DNA of 64,000 nt from Hyphomicrobiales bacterium (GTDB taxonomy: Bacteria > Pseudomonadota > Alphaproteobacteria > Rhizobiales > CAJQND01). The position numbers and the translations under genes were made by a program. This document shows, in pieces, positions 41,937 to 50,835 of the stretch. How positions within the stretch are numbered: position 1 is the first letter of the stretch; each line of letters starts with the position of its first letter. The notes beneath the pieces were generated by a model. The model made no database searches, was not told the DNA's origin, and worked only from the letters and a program-made list of their open reading frames with translations. The DNA lies in contig JANQOW010000070.1 of assembly GCA_028285595.1 (NCBI GenBank), forward strand, positions 19,259-83,258, read 5' to 3'.

Positions 41937-43889
41937 CTATGCATCTGATCTGTTCATGCGGTTTTCGATCAACTCATCAACAACCGTTGGATCTGCGAGG
42001 GTGGAGGTGTCTCCCAAACTGCCAAAATCGTCTTCTGCTATTTTGCGAAGGATGCGCCGCATGATTTTTCCCGAACGCGTCTTCGGAAGCCCCGGCGCCC
42101 ACTGAATGAGATCAGGCTTTGCGATTGGACCAATCTCCGCGCGAACCCAGTTTTCGAGTTCCTTGCGCAGGTCATCGGAAGGCTCTTCACCACCCATCAA
42201 TGTGACATAGGCGTAAATGCCCTGGCCCTTGATGTCGTGCGGGTACCCGACAACGGCGGCTTCAGCGACCTTTGCATGGGCGACAAGAGCGCTCTCAACT
42301 TCGGCGGTCCCCATGCGGTGACCTGAGACGTTGATCACGTCGTCGACGCGGCCGGTGACCCAATAGTCGCCGTCTTCATCGCGGCGGCACCCGTCGCCTG
42401 AAAAGTAGTAGCCCGCGTAGTCGCTGAAATAGGTTTTTTCAAACCGTTCATGATCGCCCCAGACGGTGCGCATTTGCCCCGGCCAGCTGTCCTTCATGCA
42501 CAGAACACCCTCAACACCATTGCCATCGATTTCGATGCCGCTTTGCGGGTCCAGAACCACCGGCTGCACGCCAAAGAATGGCGTCTGAGCAGCGCCCGGT
42601 TTGAGGGCTGTGGCGCCGGGCAGCGGCGTCAACATGTGGCCACCTGTTTCGGTCTGCCAGAAGGTGTCTACGATCGGGCATTTCCCCTTGCCGACCACAT
42701 CGTGATACCAGTTCCAAGCCTCAGGATTGATCGGTTCGCCCACTGAGCCCAGCACACGCAGGTCTGAAAGATCGTGTTTTTCCACCCAGTGATTGCCGGC
42801 GCCCATCAGGGCGCGAATGGCCGTCGGAGCGGTGTAGAACTGATTGACCTTGTGCTTGGCGCAAACTTCCCAGAAACGCCCGGCATCGGGATAGGTCGGG
42901 ACGCCTTCGAACATAATCGTTGTCGCGCCATTGGCGAGAGGGCCATAGACAATGTAACTGTGGCCAGTCACCCAGCCGACATCCGCCGTGCACCAGAAAA
43001 CATCACCTTCATGATAGTCAAAAACATACTCATGGGTGATCGAGGCATAGACGAGATAGCCGCCAGACGTGTGCACCACACCTTTCGGCTGGCCGGTTGA
43101 GCCTGAAGTGTACAGAATAAACAGCGGGTCTTCTGCGCCCATTTCCGCAGGCTCTGAATGGTCGGACGCCTCGAGCGCCATTTCGTTGTAGTCGTGGTCA
43201 CGATCAGTCCAGGTGATCTGACCGCCTGTCCTTTTTACGACCAGGCACTTCACGCTGTCTTTGCAATGCAGTAACGCCGCATCGGTGTTTGACTTCAGCG
43301 GTGTTTCCCGGCCCCCGCGTGGCGCATAGTCCGCTGTGATGATCAATTTAGCATCACAGCCATTGATCCGGGCACCGAGTGCGTCAGGCGAAAAACCTGC
43401 AAAAACGATAGAGTGGATTGCGCCAATTCTTGCGCACGCCAGCATCGCGTACGCCGCCTCCGGGATCATTGGCAAATAGATGACAACCCGGTCGCCCCTG
43501 CGCACGCCGAGCTCCTCTAGAATGTTGGCCATTCTGCAAACTGAGCGGTACAGCTCGCGATAGGTTATGTGTTTGACTTCTTCTTTCGAGGGATCGTCCG
43601 GCTCCCAGATGATCGCAGTTTGATCGCCGCGTGTTTCCAAATGGCGGTCAATACAATTCGCCGCAACATTCAATGTGCCATCTTCGAACCATTTTATGTT
43701 TACGTTACCCAGTTCGAAGCTTGTATTCTTGATCGTCGAATAGGGCTTGATCCAATTTAGCCGCTGTCCTTGCTCGCTCCAAAATTTGGCAGGATCAGAA
43801 ATTGAGTCTGCGTACATCGTCGCATACGTCTCCGCATCAATATGTGCGCGATGCATTGCTTCAGAGTAAGGTGATTTATTGCTCGCCAT
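41937..43889 (-). CDS. acs: Acetyl-CoA synthetase (AMP-forming)
   Basis: A 650-aa cytosolic enzyme that makes acetyl-CoA from acetate, ATP and CoA via acetyl-AMP. Core motifs: P-loop [63 protein letters not shown], and the C-terminal [15 protein letters not shown] carrying the Lys that is acetylated in other bacteria. Length is normal. It lies between a NarL-type regulator (178 bases upstream) and the acetate symporter genes, forming a complete acetate uptake and activation module. Identification is very secure. Confidence 0.97.
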   Translation of the reverse strand: MASNKSPYSEAMHRAHIDAETYATMYADSISDPAKFWSEQGQRLNWIKPYSTIKNTSFELGNVNIKWFEDGTLNVAANCIDRHLETRGDQTAIIWEPDDPSKEEVKHITYRELYRSVCRMANILEELGVRRGDRVVIYLPMIPEAAYAMLACARIGAIHSIVFAGFSPDALGARINGCDAKLIITADYAPRGGRETPLKSNTDAALLHCKDSVKCLVVKRTGGQITWTDRDHDYNEMALEASDHSEPAEMGAEDPLFILYTSGSTGQPKGVVHTSGGYLVYASITHEYVFDYHEGDVFWCTADVGWVTGHSYIVYGPLANGATTIMFEGVPTYPDAGRFWEVCAKHKVNQFYTAPTAIRALMGAGNHWVEKHDLSDLRVLGSVGEPINPEAWNWYHDVVGKGKCPIVDTFWQTETGGHMLTPLPGATALKPGAAQTPFFGVQPVVLDPQSGIEIDGNGVEGVLCMKDSWPGQMRTVWGDHERFEKTYFSDYAGYYFSGDGCRRDEDGDYWVTGRVDDVINVSGHRMGTAEVESALVAHAKVAEAAVVGYPHDIKGQGIYAYVTLMGGEEPSDDLRKELENWVRAEIGPIAKPDLIQWAPGLPKTRSGKIMRRILRKIAEDDFGSLGDTSTLADPTVVDELIENRMNRSDA

Positions 43890-44066
43890 TGTTTCTTCTT
43901 TCCAGCGATAGCGCGCTACATTGTTTGAGTTGCAATTTGCGGCTCATTCTGCGGGCGCATATTTAGAGGTTCGAGCAGATTAGGGAATTCAACAATAGTG
44001 CATTGAACCTTAGTGGTATGGAGTGTGCTGAAGCGAACGAGAACGGCGCAGCGCATCAACTCTGCC

Positions 44067-44720
44067 TCAATCGGTAGGCGGTTCCATTTCTGCGATACGT
44101 GAAGCAGCGATGACCACCATTGTTCGGCTTGCCACTTCAAACTTATGCAGAATCCCCGAAACATGTGCCTTAACAGTCGCCTCCGAAATGCCCAGCTCAT
44201 AAGCGATCTGCTTGTTGAGCATGCCATCCTGCAACATCATCAACACGCGAACCTGCTGCGGCGTTAGGGTCAGCAATCTCTGGATCAGTTGGTCGATCTC
44301 ACCATCATCCTCCACCTCGAGATTGACCGCATCCGGAACCCACAGTTCGCCTTCGAGAACGCAGCCAAGCGCCTCATGCATAACCGCCATCGGTTCGGAT
44401 TTCGGGATGTATCCAGATGCTCCAAGCTTGACGGCTCTGCGGATGAGCCAGGATGCATCCGAGGCAGAGACGATGACGATCGGCACTTCGGGAAACTGAG
44501 CCCTTAAGTATGCCAGCCCAGAAAGGCCGTGCATTCCGGGCATGCTCAAATCGAGCAGAACGAGATCGGGCTCGGCACCGTCGACGATTTCCGCAACAAG
44601 CTCGCCGAGCGAGCCAAGTGTGGAAATTTGACTATCAGGATAGCGCTTTGACACCGCCAGACTTAGTGCGCCCAGGACGAGCGGGTGATCATCGGCGATT
44701 ATGATTTGATGAGTTGGCAT
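44067..44720 (-). CDS. NarL/LuxR-type response regulator (acetate-module, CrbR-like)
   Basis: A 217-aa regulator: receiver domain (1-120, IIIADDHPLVLGAL, phospho-Asp in LVLLDLSMPGMHG, VSAS and the Lys of YIPKSE) and a C-terminal LuxR helix-turn-helix (LTPQQVRVLMMLQDGMLNKQIAYELGISEATVKAHVSGILHKFEV). ATG 44720 is the natural start. Position directly upstream of acs resembles CrbR/ErdR, the regulators of acetate utilisation in Vibrio and Pseudomonas. No CrbS-like sensor kinase is next to it; the kinase at 50836 is not of the symporter-fused type. The role in acs control is inferred. Confidence 0.88.
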   Translation of the reverse strand: MPTHQIIIADDHPLVLGALSLAVSKRYPDSQISTLGSLGELVAEIVDGAEPDLVLLDLSMPGMHGLSGLAYLRAQFPEVPIVIVSASDASWLIRRAVKLGASGYIPKSEPMAVMHEALGCVLEGELWVPDAVNLEVEDDGEIDQLIQRLLTLTPQQVRVLMMLQDGMLNKQIAYELGISEATVKAHVSGILHKFEVASRTMVVIAASRIAEMEPPTD

Positions 44721-44754
44721 TTGATTCCCGATCCCTGCTCGCCGTTGGGTGCTT

Positions 44755-44931
44755 CGCACGCCGGTCAAATTCGCTGCCTTCTGTAACTGCGGCCCGCAAC
44801 ATTTCCTCCGTCAACAATTGGGGAATGTCGAACTGATCGATTAGATGTTCAGCTTGGGGTCCTTTGCCTGCACCAGGCGGGTCCATCAAAATCATTCTTA
44901 TAACGACCCTATCTTCTCCAAACTGCGCCAC
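44755..44931 (-). pseudogene. Adenylate kinase N-terminal remnant
   Basis: The minus-strand translation contains RMILMDPPGAGKG followed by QAEHLIDQFDIPQL and EMLRAAVTEGSE, unmistakably the start of adenylate kinase (consensus MRIILLGPPGAGKGTQA...GIPQxSTGDMLRAAV). Key residues are damaged: Gly to Asp in the P-loop lead, the phosphate-binding Thr to Pro (GKGP), and the NMP-binding STGD to LTEE. Similarity stops after about 50 residues (DRRAK), the rest of the gene (about 140 aa) is missing, and the frame runs into the response-regulator gene. It is a truncated, decayed copy. Confidence 0.8.
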
Positions 44932-45029
44932 CGAGCTTTATGTTGCAGTGCAACATCAGGTCGCGTTGGTATACAAATACGCTTAGACATTGAGCATTGC
45001 ACAATAGTATATGTTGCAGCGCAATATAA

Positions 45030-45305
45030 CGTCAGCTATACATCCTCCCCATCAACGACAAGGTGCTGGACAATGCTACCCGGAACGCTAAGGCCATACT
45101 CAACCACACTGCCAGTGCAGTGAAAGCTGGCGATGTCAATGCTGCGGCCAGGAACCAAGTTGAATTTGTCCGCGAACAAGTTGCTGTGATCAATGAACAG
45201 CAGGTCGAACTCTTCGACCTCAGCAATGTGATCGCCAAAGACATGGTCGAAGCCGGTTCGCTCGCAGCCCACACTGTTGCCGAGCCGGCCAAGGCAGCCG
45301 GCTAA
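45030..45305 (+). pseudogene. Phasin (PhaP, phasin_2) remnant or short phasin
   Basis: An open frame from 45030 encodes INDKVLDNATRNAKAILNH, then a run of helical repeats AGDVNAAARNQVEFVREQ and NEQQVELFDLSNVIAKD, the pattern of phasin family 2 proteins that coat polyhydroxybutyrate granules. Phasins are usually 110-190 aa; here only about 80-90 codons remain, the first start codon is GTG 45063 without a good ribosome site, and the N-terminal part is absent. Beside the adenylate-kinase remnant it looks like part of a decayed segment, though a functional short form cannot be excluded. Confidence 0.5.
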
Positions 45306-45435
45306 AGATTTCCTCCCTGGATTGCGGTCCGCTGCTCGCTCTAGAGCGCGGGCCACTCTCCATTCAGCTTCCAACCTTCCCGATTGGATATGCTCTTAGC
45401 TTCTGTTTCAGATCTTGGGTGTGCAGAACCGCCTG

Positions 45436-46449
45436 ATGGCTGTTGTTTTGGCCGCGGCGTCGCGCAGGTTTAGGTGCCAAGTCGGATTGACATGCACACG
45501 TTCATATTTGAAATTCAGACTTCAAGTACATGACATTGGAAAAACCGATATTCTTACGCACCGACAAATTAGATATTTCCTTGCGGTCGCCGATTTGGGG
45601 CAAGTATCGGCGGCGGCACGGGCGCTAAATGTCTCACAATCCGCAGTGACGCTTTCGATCAAGGATATGGAAGTGCTTCTTGGGACAGCGCTGTTTGAAC
45701 GTCTTCGGACGGGTTTGCGCCTTACGCACGCTGGACAACGGTTTAGGCAGCATGCCCGCGACATCGCAGCTTCTTTCGAGGCGGCGGTCAAGAGCGTCGA
45801 AGCCGACAGCGAACTCATTTCTGGAAAGGTGCGTTTGGGGATGAGCTGGACGCTCTCCAGCTATTTCGCTTTACCGGTGATCGAGCAGTTTGCGCGCCAG
45901 CATCCCAAGATCGAAGTGCAGCTTGTGGAGGAGCCCCGCGAGACCTTGGAAAAGGCGCTCGTTGAGGGCCAGCTCGATCTTTCTCTCGTCCTCACGTCCA
46001 ACCTGACACGCGGGATCGGTTTGAAGAGCAGAACACTCCATCGGTCGCAGCGCCGCCTGTGGACCTGTCTCGATCATCCTCTGACCAAGCTGAAGTCCGT
46101 GTCGCTGGCACACGTGGCTCAACATCCCTATGCCGTACTGCGATCCGATGAAGCCGAAAAACAGGGCCTTGCCCATTGGACGGACGCGACTGGCCAGCCG
46201 GAAATCAAACTGACATCGGCCTCCATCGAAGCCGTGCGCAGTCTTGTGGCATCCGGTCAAGCCGTGACGATCCTGAGCGATGTCGTCTATCGCCCGTGGA
46301 CGCTGGACGGTCGAAGGATCGAGAAGACTGATCTGGTCGAAACAATCCCGACCATGGACGTTGGTATCGCCTGGTCGGCCAAACGCATGCTTGACCCAGC
46401 CGCGAAACTGCTGCGTTCAACATTTGAAAAATCAATATCGAGAATTTGA
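45436..46449 (+). CDS. LysR-family transcriptional regulator
   Basis: A regulator whose HTH (THRQIRYFLAVADLGQVSAAARALNVSQSAVTLSIKDME) begins near 45560, with a co-inducer domain to the end (RLGMSWTLSSYFALPVIEQFARQHPKIEVQL). A normal LysR start would fall at about 45550, but no ATG, GTG or TTG is in frame there. The options are ATG 45436 or TTG 45508, giving 20-40 extra N-terminal residues, or an ATT near 45548. An inverted TTGAA-N8-TTCAA lies at 45508-45525, which would be coding if the upstream start is used. It precedes the DMT transporter on the same strand with a related element between. Confidence 0.85.
   Translation: MAVVLAAASRRFRCQVGLTCTRSYLKFRLQVHDIGKTDILTHRQIRYFLAVADLGQVSAAARALNVSQSAVTLSIKDMEVLLGTALFERLRTGLRLTHAGQRFRQHARDIAASFEAAVKSVEADSELISGKVRLGMSWTLSSYFALPVIEQFARQHPKIEVQLVEEPRETLEKALVEGQLDLSLVLTSNLTRGIGLKSRTLHRSQRRLWTCLDHPLTKLKSVSLAHVAQHPYAVLRSDEAEKQGLAHWTDATGQPEIKLTSASIEAVRSLVASGQAVTILSDVVYRPWTLDGRRIEKTDLVETIPTMDVGIAWSAKRMLDPAAKLLRSTFEKSISRI
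45508..45525. promoter_or_regulatory. Inverted TTGAA/TTCAA element before lysR HTH region
   Basis: TTGAAATTCAGACTTCAA is an interrupted palindrome (TTGAA, 8 bases, TTCAA) fitting the T-N11-A LysR-box pattern. A related sequence in opposite orientation lies at 46446-46464 before the transporter gene. Confidence 0.4.
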
Positions 46450-46464
46450 AACCTGAATTTTGAA
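46446..46464. promoter_or_regulatory. Second LysR-box-like element, before DMT transporter
   Basis: TTGAAACCTGAATTTTGAA; its reverse complement matches the element at 45508-45525 at about 15 of 18 positions (shared AAATTCAG core and TTCAA end). It overlaps the lysR stop and lies about 55 bases before the transporter start, so it is a likely regulator contact site. Confidence 0.4.
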
Positions 46465-46517
46465 TAACTGCGCATCTCTGGCATGTGACATGCGAGCGCG
46501 TGAACAGAGGCAGCGAT

Positions 46518-47399
46518 ATGACAGTTCAGAAGACTCAAGACCGGAACGCCAATGACGTTACGATCGGCGTCCTCTGGATGATGGGTTGCCTTATTTCCTT
46601 TATTGGAATGGCCGTGGCGTCGCGAGAACTCTCAGCCACGCTTTCTGTTTTCCAAATCCTGTTCTTCCGCTCGCTGGTCGGACTTGTGATCATCCTGATT
46701 TTTGCACGCGCTGTGCTGCCGGAATTGTGGCGCATGAACCAGTTTCGACTGCATCTGGCACGGAACGTTGTTCACTTCGGCGCGCAATATTGCTGGACGC
46801 TCGGTGTGGTTCTGCTGCCGCTGGCCGAAGTCTTTGCGCTTGAGTTCACAACGCCGGTCTGGGTGGCACTGTTCGCGTTTCTCTTCCTGGGGGAGCGGAT
46901 CAGTAAGCCGCGGCTGGTCGCAGTGTGCGTGAGCTTCCTCGGTATTCTTGTCATCATTCGTCCCGGCCTGACGATTGTTGATGCGGCATCCTTCGTCGTT
47001 TTGTTGGCAGCGATGGGCTACGCCCTTTCGATTATCATGGTGAAACAGCTGACACGAGACTGCTCGCCAGCGATCATCGTCGTCTGGATGATCCTGCTGC
47101 AGCTTCCGATGGGCCTTGGGTTGGCGCTGCTCGACTGGCGCGCTCCCACGTTTGATAGTCTGCCGTGGATAATACTTGCGGGCATCACCGGCCTTAGCGC
47201 GCACTATACAATGGCTCAGGCTTTGCGCCGGCTCGACGCCTCCATCGCAATCCCTATAGATTTCTTCCGGGTACCGCTGATCGCGCTGATTGGCTTTTAT
47301 TTCTACGGCGAAAGCATAGAAATCTGGCTTCTCATCGGTGCCGTCATGATCTTTAGCTCAAACTACTACGCGCTGAGGAAAGAAGCATCGAGCCGCTGA
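46518..47399 (+). CDS. DMT-family (EamA) transporter
   Basis: A 293-aa inner-membrane protein with ten hydrophobic helices arranged as two EamA repeats. Repeat 1 has RSLVGLVIILIF, LEFTTPVWVALFAFLFLGERISKPRLVAVCVSFLGILVIIRPG; repeat 2 has AHYTMAQALRRLDASIAIPIDFFRVPLIALIGFYFYGES. Such proteins export or import metabolites, including amino acids and drugs. AGAGG lies before ATG 46518. The preceding LysR regulator probably controls it through the paired TTGAA elements. Substrate is unknown. Confidence 0.9.
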   Translation: MTVQKTQDRNANDVTIGVLWMMGCLISFIGMAVASRELSATLSVFQILFFRSLVGLVIILIFARAVLPELWRMNQFRLHLARNVVHFGAQYCWTLGVVLLPLAEVFALEFTTPVWVALFAFLFLGERISKPRLVAVCVSFLGILVIIRPGLTIVDAASFVVLLAAMGYALSIIMVKQLTRDCSPAIIVVWMILLQLPMGLGLALLDWRAPTFDSLPWIILAGITGLSAHYTMAQALRRLDASIAIPIDFFRVPLIALIGFYFYGESIEIWLLIGAVMIFSSNYYALRKEASSR

Positions 47400-47461
47400 G
47401 GCGCCTCAGGGTGCGTCGTTGTCGGGTCGAAGCCCAAGCCAAGCGCGAGTTCAGACCCTTT

Positions 47462-47938
47462 TCAGAAATTGACACTCTTTGGCGCTCGTTGCCACGAGCA
47501 ATGTCGAGAAATTACCTGGTGCTTATGCTCTATTGTGCATTCGGAACTGTTTCTTGAGATTGAGTTCGCGAGATCGTCTAGCTTTTTCTTCGTAATTGGC
47601 TTTTCAATGCATCCACGAAAATCCAAATGTTCTTCTTTCGCAAATGCAACTGCTCTTTGAACCGCAAGGTTGCGCGAAGAGCTGCTGAAGACAATTTTCC
47701 CCAAATACGCCTTGGCTTTCAGGCCAGCTAAGAAAGCAAGTCCATCCGCCCGGGGCAGGTCAAGATCGAGAACAATAAGCTCTAACGCAGGGTCCGCGGG
47801 TTTGACTTTGTTCATGGCCTCCGCGCAGCTCGTGGCGACGGAGACGTCTCGAATTTGGTTACAAGCCAAGAAGCATTTGAATATTGTCTGAACAACTGGA
47901 TCGTCGTTAACGACCAAAGCCCGATTAAGCGAATGCAT
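47462..47938 (-). CDS. Stand-alone response-regulator receiver protein
   Basis: A 158-aa protein made almost entirely of a CheY-like receiver domain: LVVNDDPVVQTIF with the acidic pocket (N-D-D instead of the more usual D-D), phospho-Asp in IVLDLDLPRADGLAFL, FSSSSR with the switch Ser, and the conserved Lys in IEKPITKKKLDDL. No output domain follows; the last 30 residues are polar. Partner kinase is unknown, though a large sensor kinase lies 3 kb away. Confidence 0.85.
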   Translation of the reverse strand: MHSLNRALVVNDDPVVQTIFKCFLACNQIRDVSVATSCAEAMNKVKPADPALELIVLDLDLPRADGLAFLAGLKAKAYLGKIVFSSSSRNLAVQRAVAFAKEEHLDFRGCIEKPITKKKLDDLANSISRNSSECTIEHKHQVISRHCSWQRAPKSVNF

Positions 47939-48307
47939 GAACGATACTCTGCTTCAGGTTGTCACAAGATAGTGTCAGCACGAGGCCCCCTCAATCTGAG
48001 TCGGTGTTGACACCGCTTAGTGAGCATAATGGGTTCTTGCTTAGGTACGGAGAGCCTCCCGACTTATACATGCAGAATGCTGGGAGGCCCTCCGACCCAA
48101 GATCGGCGGTCGAGGAATGTTGCCGATATCTTGAACTATCATGGTTCAAATGACAGGTTTTGAGAGCCATACCGTGTTTCCGGGTAAGTCTCCGTTTCAC
48201 ACGTTTGACGTTAGCAACGCCATGCCTAATCATTGACTAATGGTTGGCTCCCCAAATTTCACCCCCATTTGCTTGGGCGGTTGCAGAAGAATTTTCCAAG
48301 GAACCTG
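47939..48307. other. Intergenic stretch with an imperfect inverted repeat
   Basis: No gene is convincing in this 369-base gap. It contains arms GGAGAGCCTCCC (48049-48060) and GGGAGGCCCTCC (48082-48093) that pair with one mismatch around 21 bases, and a small hairpin CGGTGT-TG-ACACCG at 48002-48015. The strong stem could end transcription of the LuxR-type gene. Confidence 0.45.
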
Positions 48308-49039
48308 TCACGAATCCGACTTTGGCAACAAACCCAAACGAATTGCTTTGGCGACCGCTTGCACACGATTTGTAGCGTTCAGCTTTCGACCGGCTGAAGT
48401 CAGGTAGTGTGTCACCGTATGGTCTGAGAGTTGAAGGATTGCGGCTGTTTCCGAAGACGTTTTGCCCGCCGCGGTCCAATTGAGGCACTCGATTTCCCGC
48501 TTAGAAAGGCGCGGCTTTGGAAGCAGCTTCTGGCTGGTTGCAAGGCTCATCCGTTGATACGCATATTGGCAGATCAAATGCAGCGAATACAAATCATGAT
48601 CGACGAGAAACGACTCACCACCAGAGAACGAAACACCGCCCCTTCGCCCCTCATGATCACATACGGGATAACATATGTTCCTGGCCATGCCGAAATTCTC
48701 AAACACTTTCCCCGAGAAGCGGTGAGATTTTCCATTTTTTAAATACTTACTGCCGCGAACTTCCAACAAATACGGTAAGAATTCCTCTTTTGAATGGGGA
48801 AATATAGGGCAATTTTTGGTAATTTTGTTTTCATCGCACTCTTTGATGAAATCTGGATTTAGATTGTTAATGATATTTACGTCCGAGAAGGAGTCAAAAT
48901 TCTCAACATGTTTTGTAATGAGAAAGTGATTATATTTTATATCGTGAGATATGTCCCTGAAAAACACAAAAAAATCATGTAGAACGTTAAGATTGTTCAG
49001 TTTATTGATGTATATAATTAATTTGTTGCCGATTACCAT
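48308..49039 (-). CDS. LuxR-type solo regulator lacking AHL-binding signature residues
   Basis: A 243-aa regulator with an autoinducer-domain-like N-terminus (about 20-160; FGMARNICYPVCDHEGRRGGVSFSGG is the recognisable part) and a GerE-type HTH (LSKREIECLNWTAAGKTSSETAAILQLSDHTVTHYLTSAGRKL). By hand alignment to TraR, the AHL-contact residues Trp57, Tyr61, Asp70 and Trp85 fall on Phe64, Cys68, Cys77 and Leu92 here, with the next Pro78 kept. Ligand is probably not a standard AHL. No luxI gene is in the window. The first 370 bases of the gene are AT-rich, unlike neighbours. Confidence 0.82.
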   Translation of the reverse strand: MVIGNKLIIYINKLNNLNVLHDFFVFFRDISHDIKYNHFLITKHVENFDSFSDVNIINNLNPDFIKECDENKITKNCPIFPHSKEEFLPYLLEVRGSKYLKNGKSHRFSGKVFENFGMARNICYPVCDHEGRRGGVSFSGGESFLVDHDLYSLHLICQYAYQRMSLATSQKLLPKPRLSKREIECLNWTAAGKTSSETAAILQLSDHTVTHYLTSAGRKLNATNRVQAVAKAIRLGLLPKSDS

Positions 49040-49236
49040 ATCCTCGCCCCAGGGTATGAATTCTTCTTAATTTATTGGCCTGGAATATGCGTCAATGACC
49101 CAAGACGCTGCGGGTTGAGTACGAGACCAAACTGTACAACCGAGCAGCAACCTTCGCATCGAGGGGTGCATGTTGCCTTTTGATTATCTTCATATTATTT
49201 TTCACAGCTTGGGCGGAGCGAGGGAGGCTATTCATA

Positions 49237-49689
49237 GTGGATAAGCTTACAGTTGAGCTGCGCGAGCAAGCGCAGGTTCGCAAACCGTCCAACGGTATCG
49301 ATGTAACAAGCGAAGAATTGCTCTACTTACTTTCATGCTTCGACCTTTATGGTATGTGGCGGGCAGAACTCGACACAGGCTTGGTTTATTGGACGGAAGA
49401 TGTTTTCAGAATCCACCGCATGGAAGTGAGTGCGGGACCGATCAACCTTAAGGATGCGATCTCGCGGTATCATCGCGACGATCAAAAGTTCGTCGCTCAA
49501 GCAATTGAAGATGTAGCAAAGCACAAATCGGCATTTAGGTTTGTCCTTCGGCTAGGAGGCGCAACAGATGAGCAGGATTTTGTGAAATGTACTGGCCACT
49601 ATCGCGAGAGCACCCTCGGGAGACAGGAGGTCTGGGGTACCTTCTCCAAGCTCCTGCTTCCCAAGCGCGCGCTCGCTCTCAAAGTCTAA
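49237..49689 (+). CDS. Single PAS-domain protein
   Basis: A 150-aa protein with one PAS_3-type fold: LYGMWRAELDTGLVYWTEDVFRIHRM, HRDDQKFVAQAIEDVAKHKSAFRFVLRL and a final strand VKCTGHYRES. There is no attached kinase, cyclase or HTH domain, so it may be a partner for one of the neighbouring signalling proteins. GTG 49237 is preferred over the upstream ATG 49180 because AGGGAGG lies just before it. Confidence 0.7.
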   Translation: MDKLTVELREQAQVRKPSNGIDVTSEELLYLLSCFDLYGMWRAELDTGLVYWTEDVFRIHRMEVSAGPINLKDAISRYHRDDQKFVAQAIEDVAKHKSAFRFVLRLGGATDEQDFVKCTGHYRESTLGRQEVWGTFSKLLLPKRALALKV

Positions 49690-49870
49690 CAGCCCACCCC
49701 ACAGGCGACCTGCTAGCTTCAGGCCCCCCCAACAAGTGATCCCGCTCGTAATCGATGCTTTGATCGCTTACAATTTGAATTCTTACCGTATGCGGAACGT
49801 ATCTCAAATCGGCAATATTTCATAAGGGATACTACGTAATTGTAACGTGGAATACTTGAGTTGATCTGTG

Positions 49871-50488
49871 TCAATCGTTCTCGGCCATAATCGCTATTCG
49901 AACCAGGTGGGCAAAACTAGAAGCTCTCAGGCGCATCATTATTCGCGCCCGGTGAACCTCAACCGTGCGCGGGCTGATTCCAAGCATTTGCGCGATCGCC
50001 CTGTTTTGATGCCCGTCCACCAAGTGCTTCAAAATCTCTGCCTCGCGTTTGGTCAGACTGGCGACGGCGTCTTTTGCGGAGAAACGCGCAATGCTGCCTG
50101 CCGCGCTATGCAGCATAGGTCGGGCGACTGTTTCGATGACCATGCTCAATTCGTCCGGGCCGAAAGGTTTCTCCAAAAAGTATGACGCACCAGAACGCAT
50201 CGCGTTTACAGCCATCGGCACGTCACCATGTCCTGAGATCATGACCACCGGAGCGTGCGTCCACAGACTGAGCAGACGATCCAGCACTGACCATCCATCC
50301 AATTCTGGCATTCGGACATCGAGAAATACGACACCTGGTCTCAATTTTTTTTGCTCAGAGAGAAACTCGGCGCCGGATGTGAAGCACTGTGTATTGAACT
50401 TCAAATGCAGCAGCATGTCCTCCAGCGATCCGCGAACCAAACAGTTGTCGTCGATCACATATGCCCACTCGTCCGCCCCGTTACCCAT
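49871..50488 (-). CDS. FixJ-family two-component response regulator
   Basis: A 205-aa regulator. Receiver: YVIDDNCLVRGSLEDMLLHL, phospho-Asp in VVFLDVRMPELDGWSVLDRL, MISGHGDVPMAVNAMRSGASYFLEKPF with switch Ser/Thr and Lys positions. Output: LuxR HTH (SLTKREAEILKHLVDGHQNRAIAQMLGISPRTVEVHRARIMMRL), the FixJ subgroup. It diverges from the sensor kinase gene across a 347-base gap and is most likely its partner. Target genes are unknown; no fix or nif gene is here. Confidence 0.92.
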   Translation of the reverse strand: MGNGADEWAYVIDDNCLVRGSLEDMLLHLKFNTQCFTSGAEFLSEQKKLRPGVVFLDVRMPELDGWSVLDRLLSLWTHAPVVMISGHGDVPMAVNAMRSGASYFLEKPFGPDELSMVIETVARPMLHSAAGSIARFSAKDAVASLTKREAEILKHLVDGHQNRAIAQMLGISPRTVEVHRARIMMRLRASSFAHLVRIAIMAEND

Positions 50489-50835
50489 TTCACCGTCTTT
50501 CTAATCTCGCTTGAGAACTGTAACGGTATTTGTTCAGCAAGAAAAACTCCAAAATTTCCCTAGGCGTTATTGATAATGGGACCGGAAAGGGGATTTTGAT
50601 TTGAGTTAATATTGTTTGATTTGCGACAGAAATGTTCAAATACAGTCAGTGGGCGTTAGGAACTAAACCGCAGGATGCATAAGTGAAAACATAAATACGG
50701 CAACTCGCTGGACGCAGCTGGTGCATAAATCTAACATTTGAGTTAGAATAAGTCGTATTGGCCCAACGACGATTGCGAACCCGCTGCCATTTAACGTGCG
50801 CGTGATGGAAGCAAGCCTTAGGAAGTTCCGTCTTG
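50489..50835. other. Divergent promoter region between FixJ-like regulator and sensor kinase
   Basis: No gene is visible in these 347 bases. The region is AT-rich (especially 50570-50640) and must hold the promoters for both genes. I see no strong long palindrome. Confidence 0.5.

Noticed and set aside
47959..48153. 64-aa plus-strand frame in the gap after the stand-alone receiver gene
   Set aside because: Codon pattern is plausible but there is no ribosome site or known family, and it overlaps the inverted repeat.
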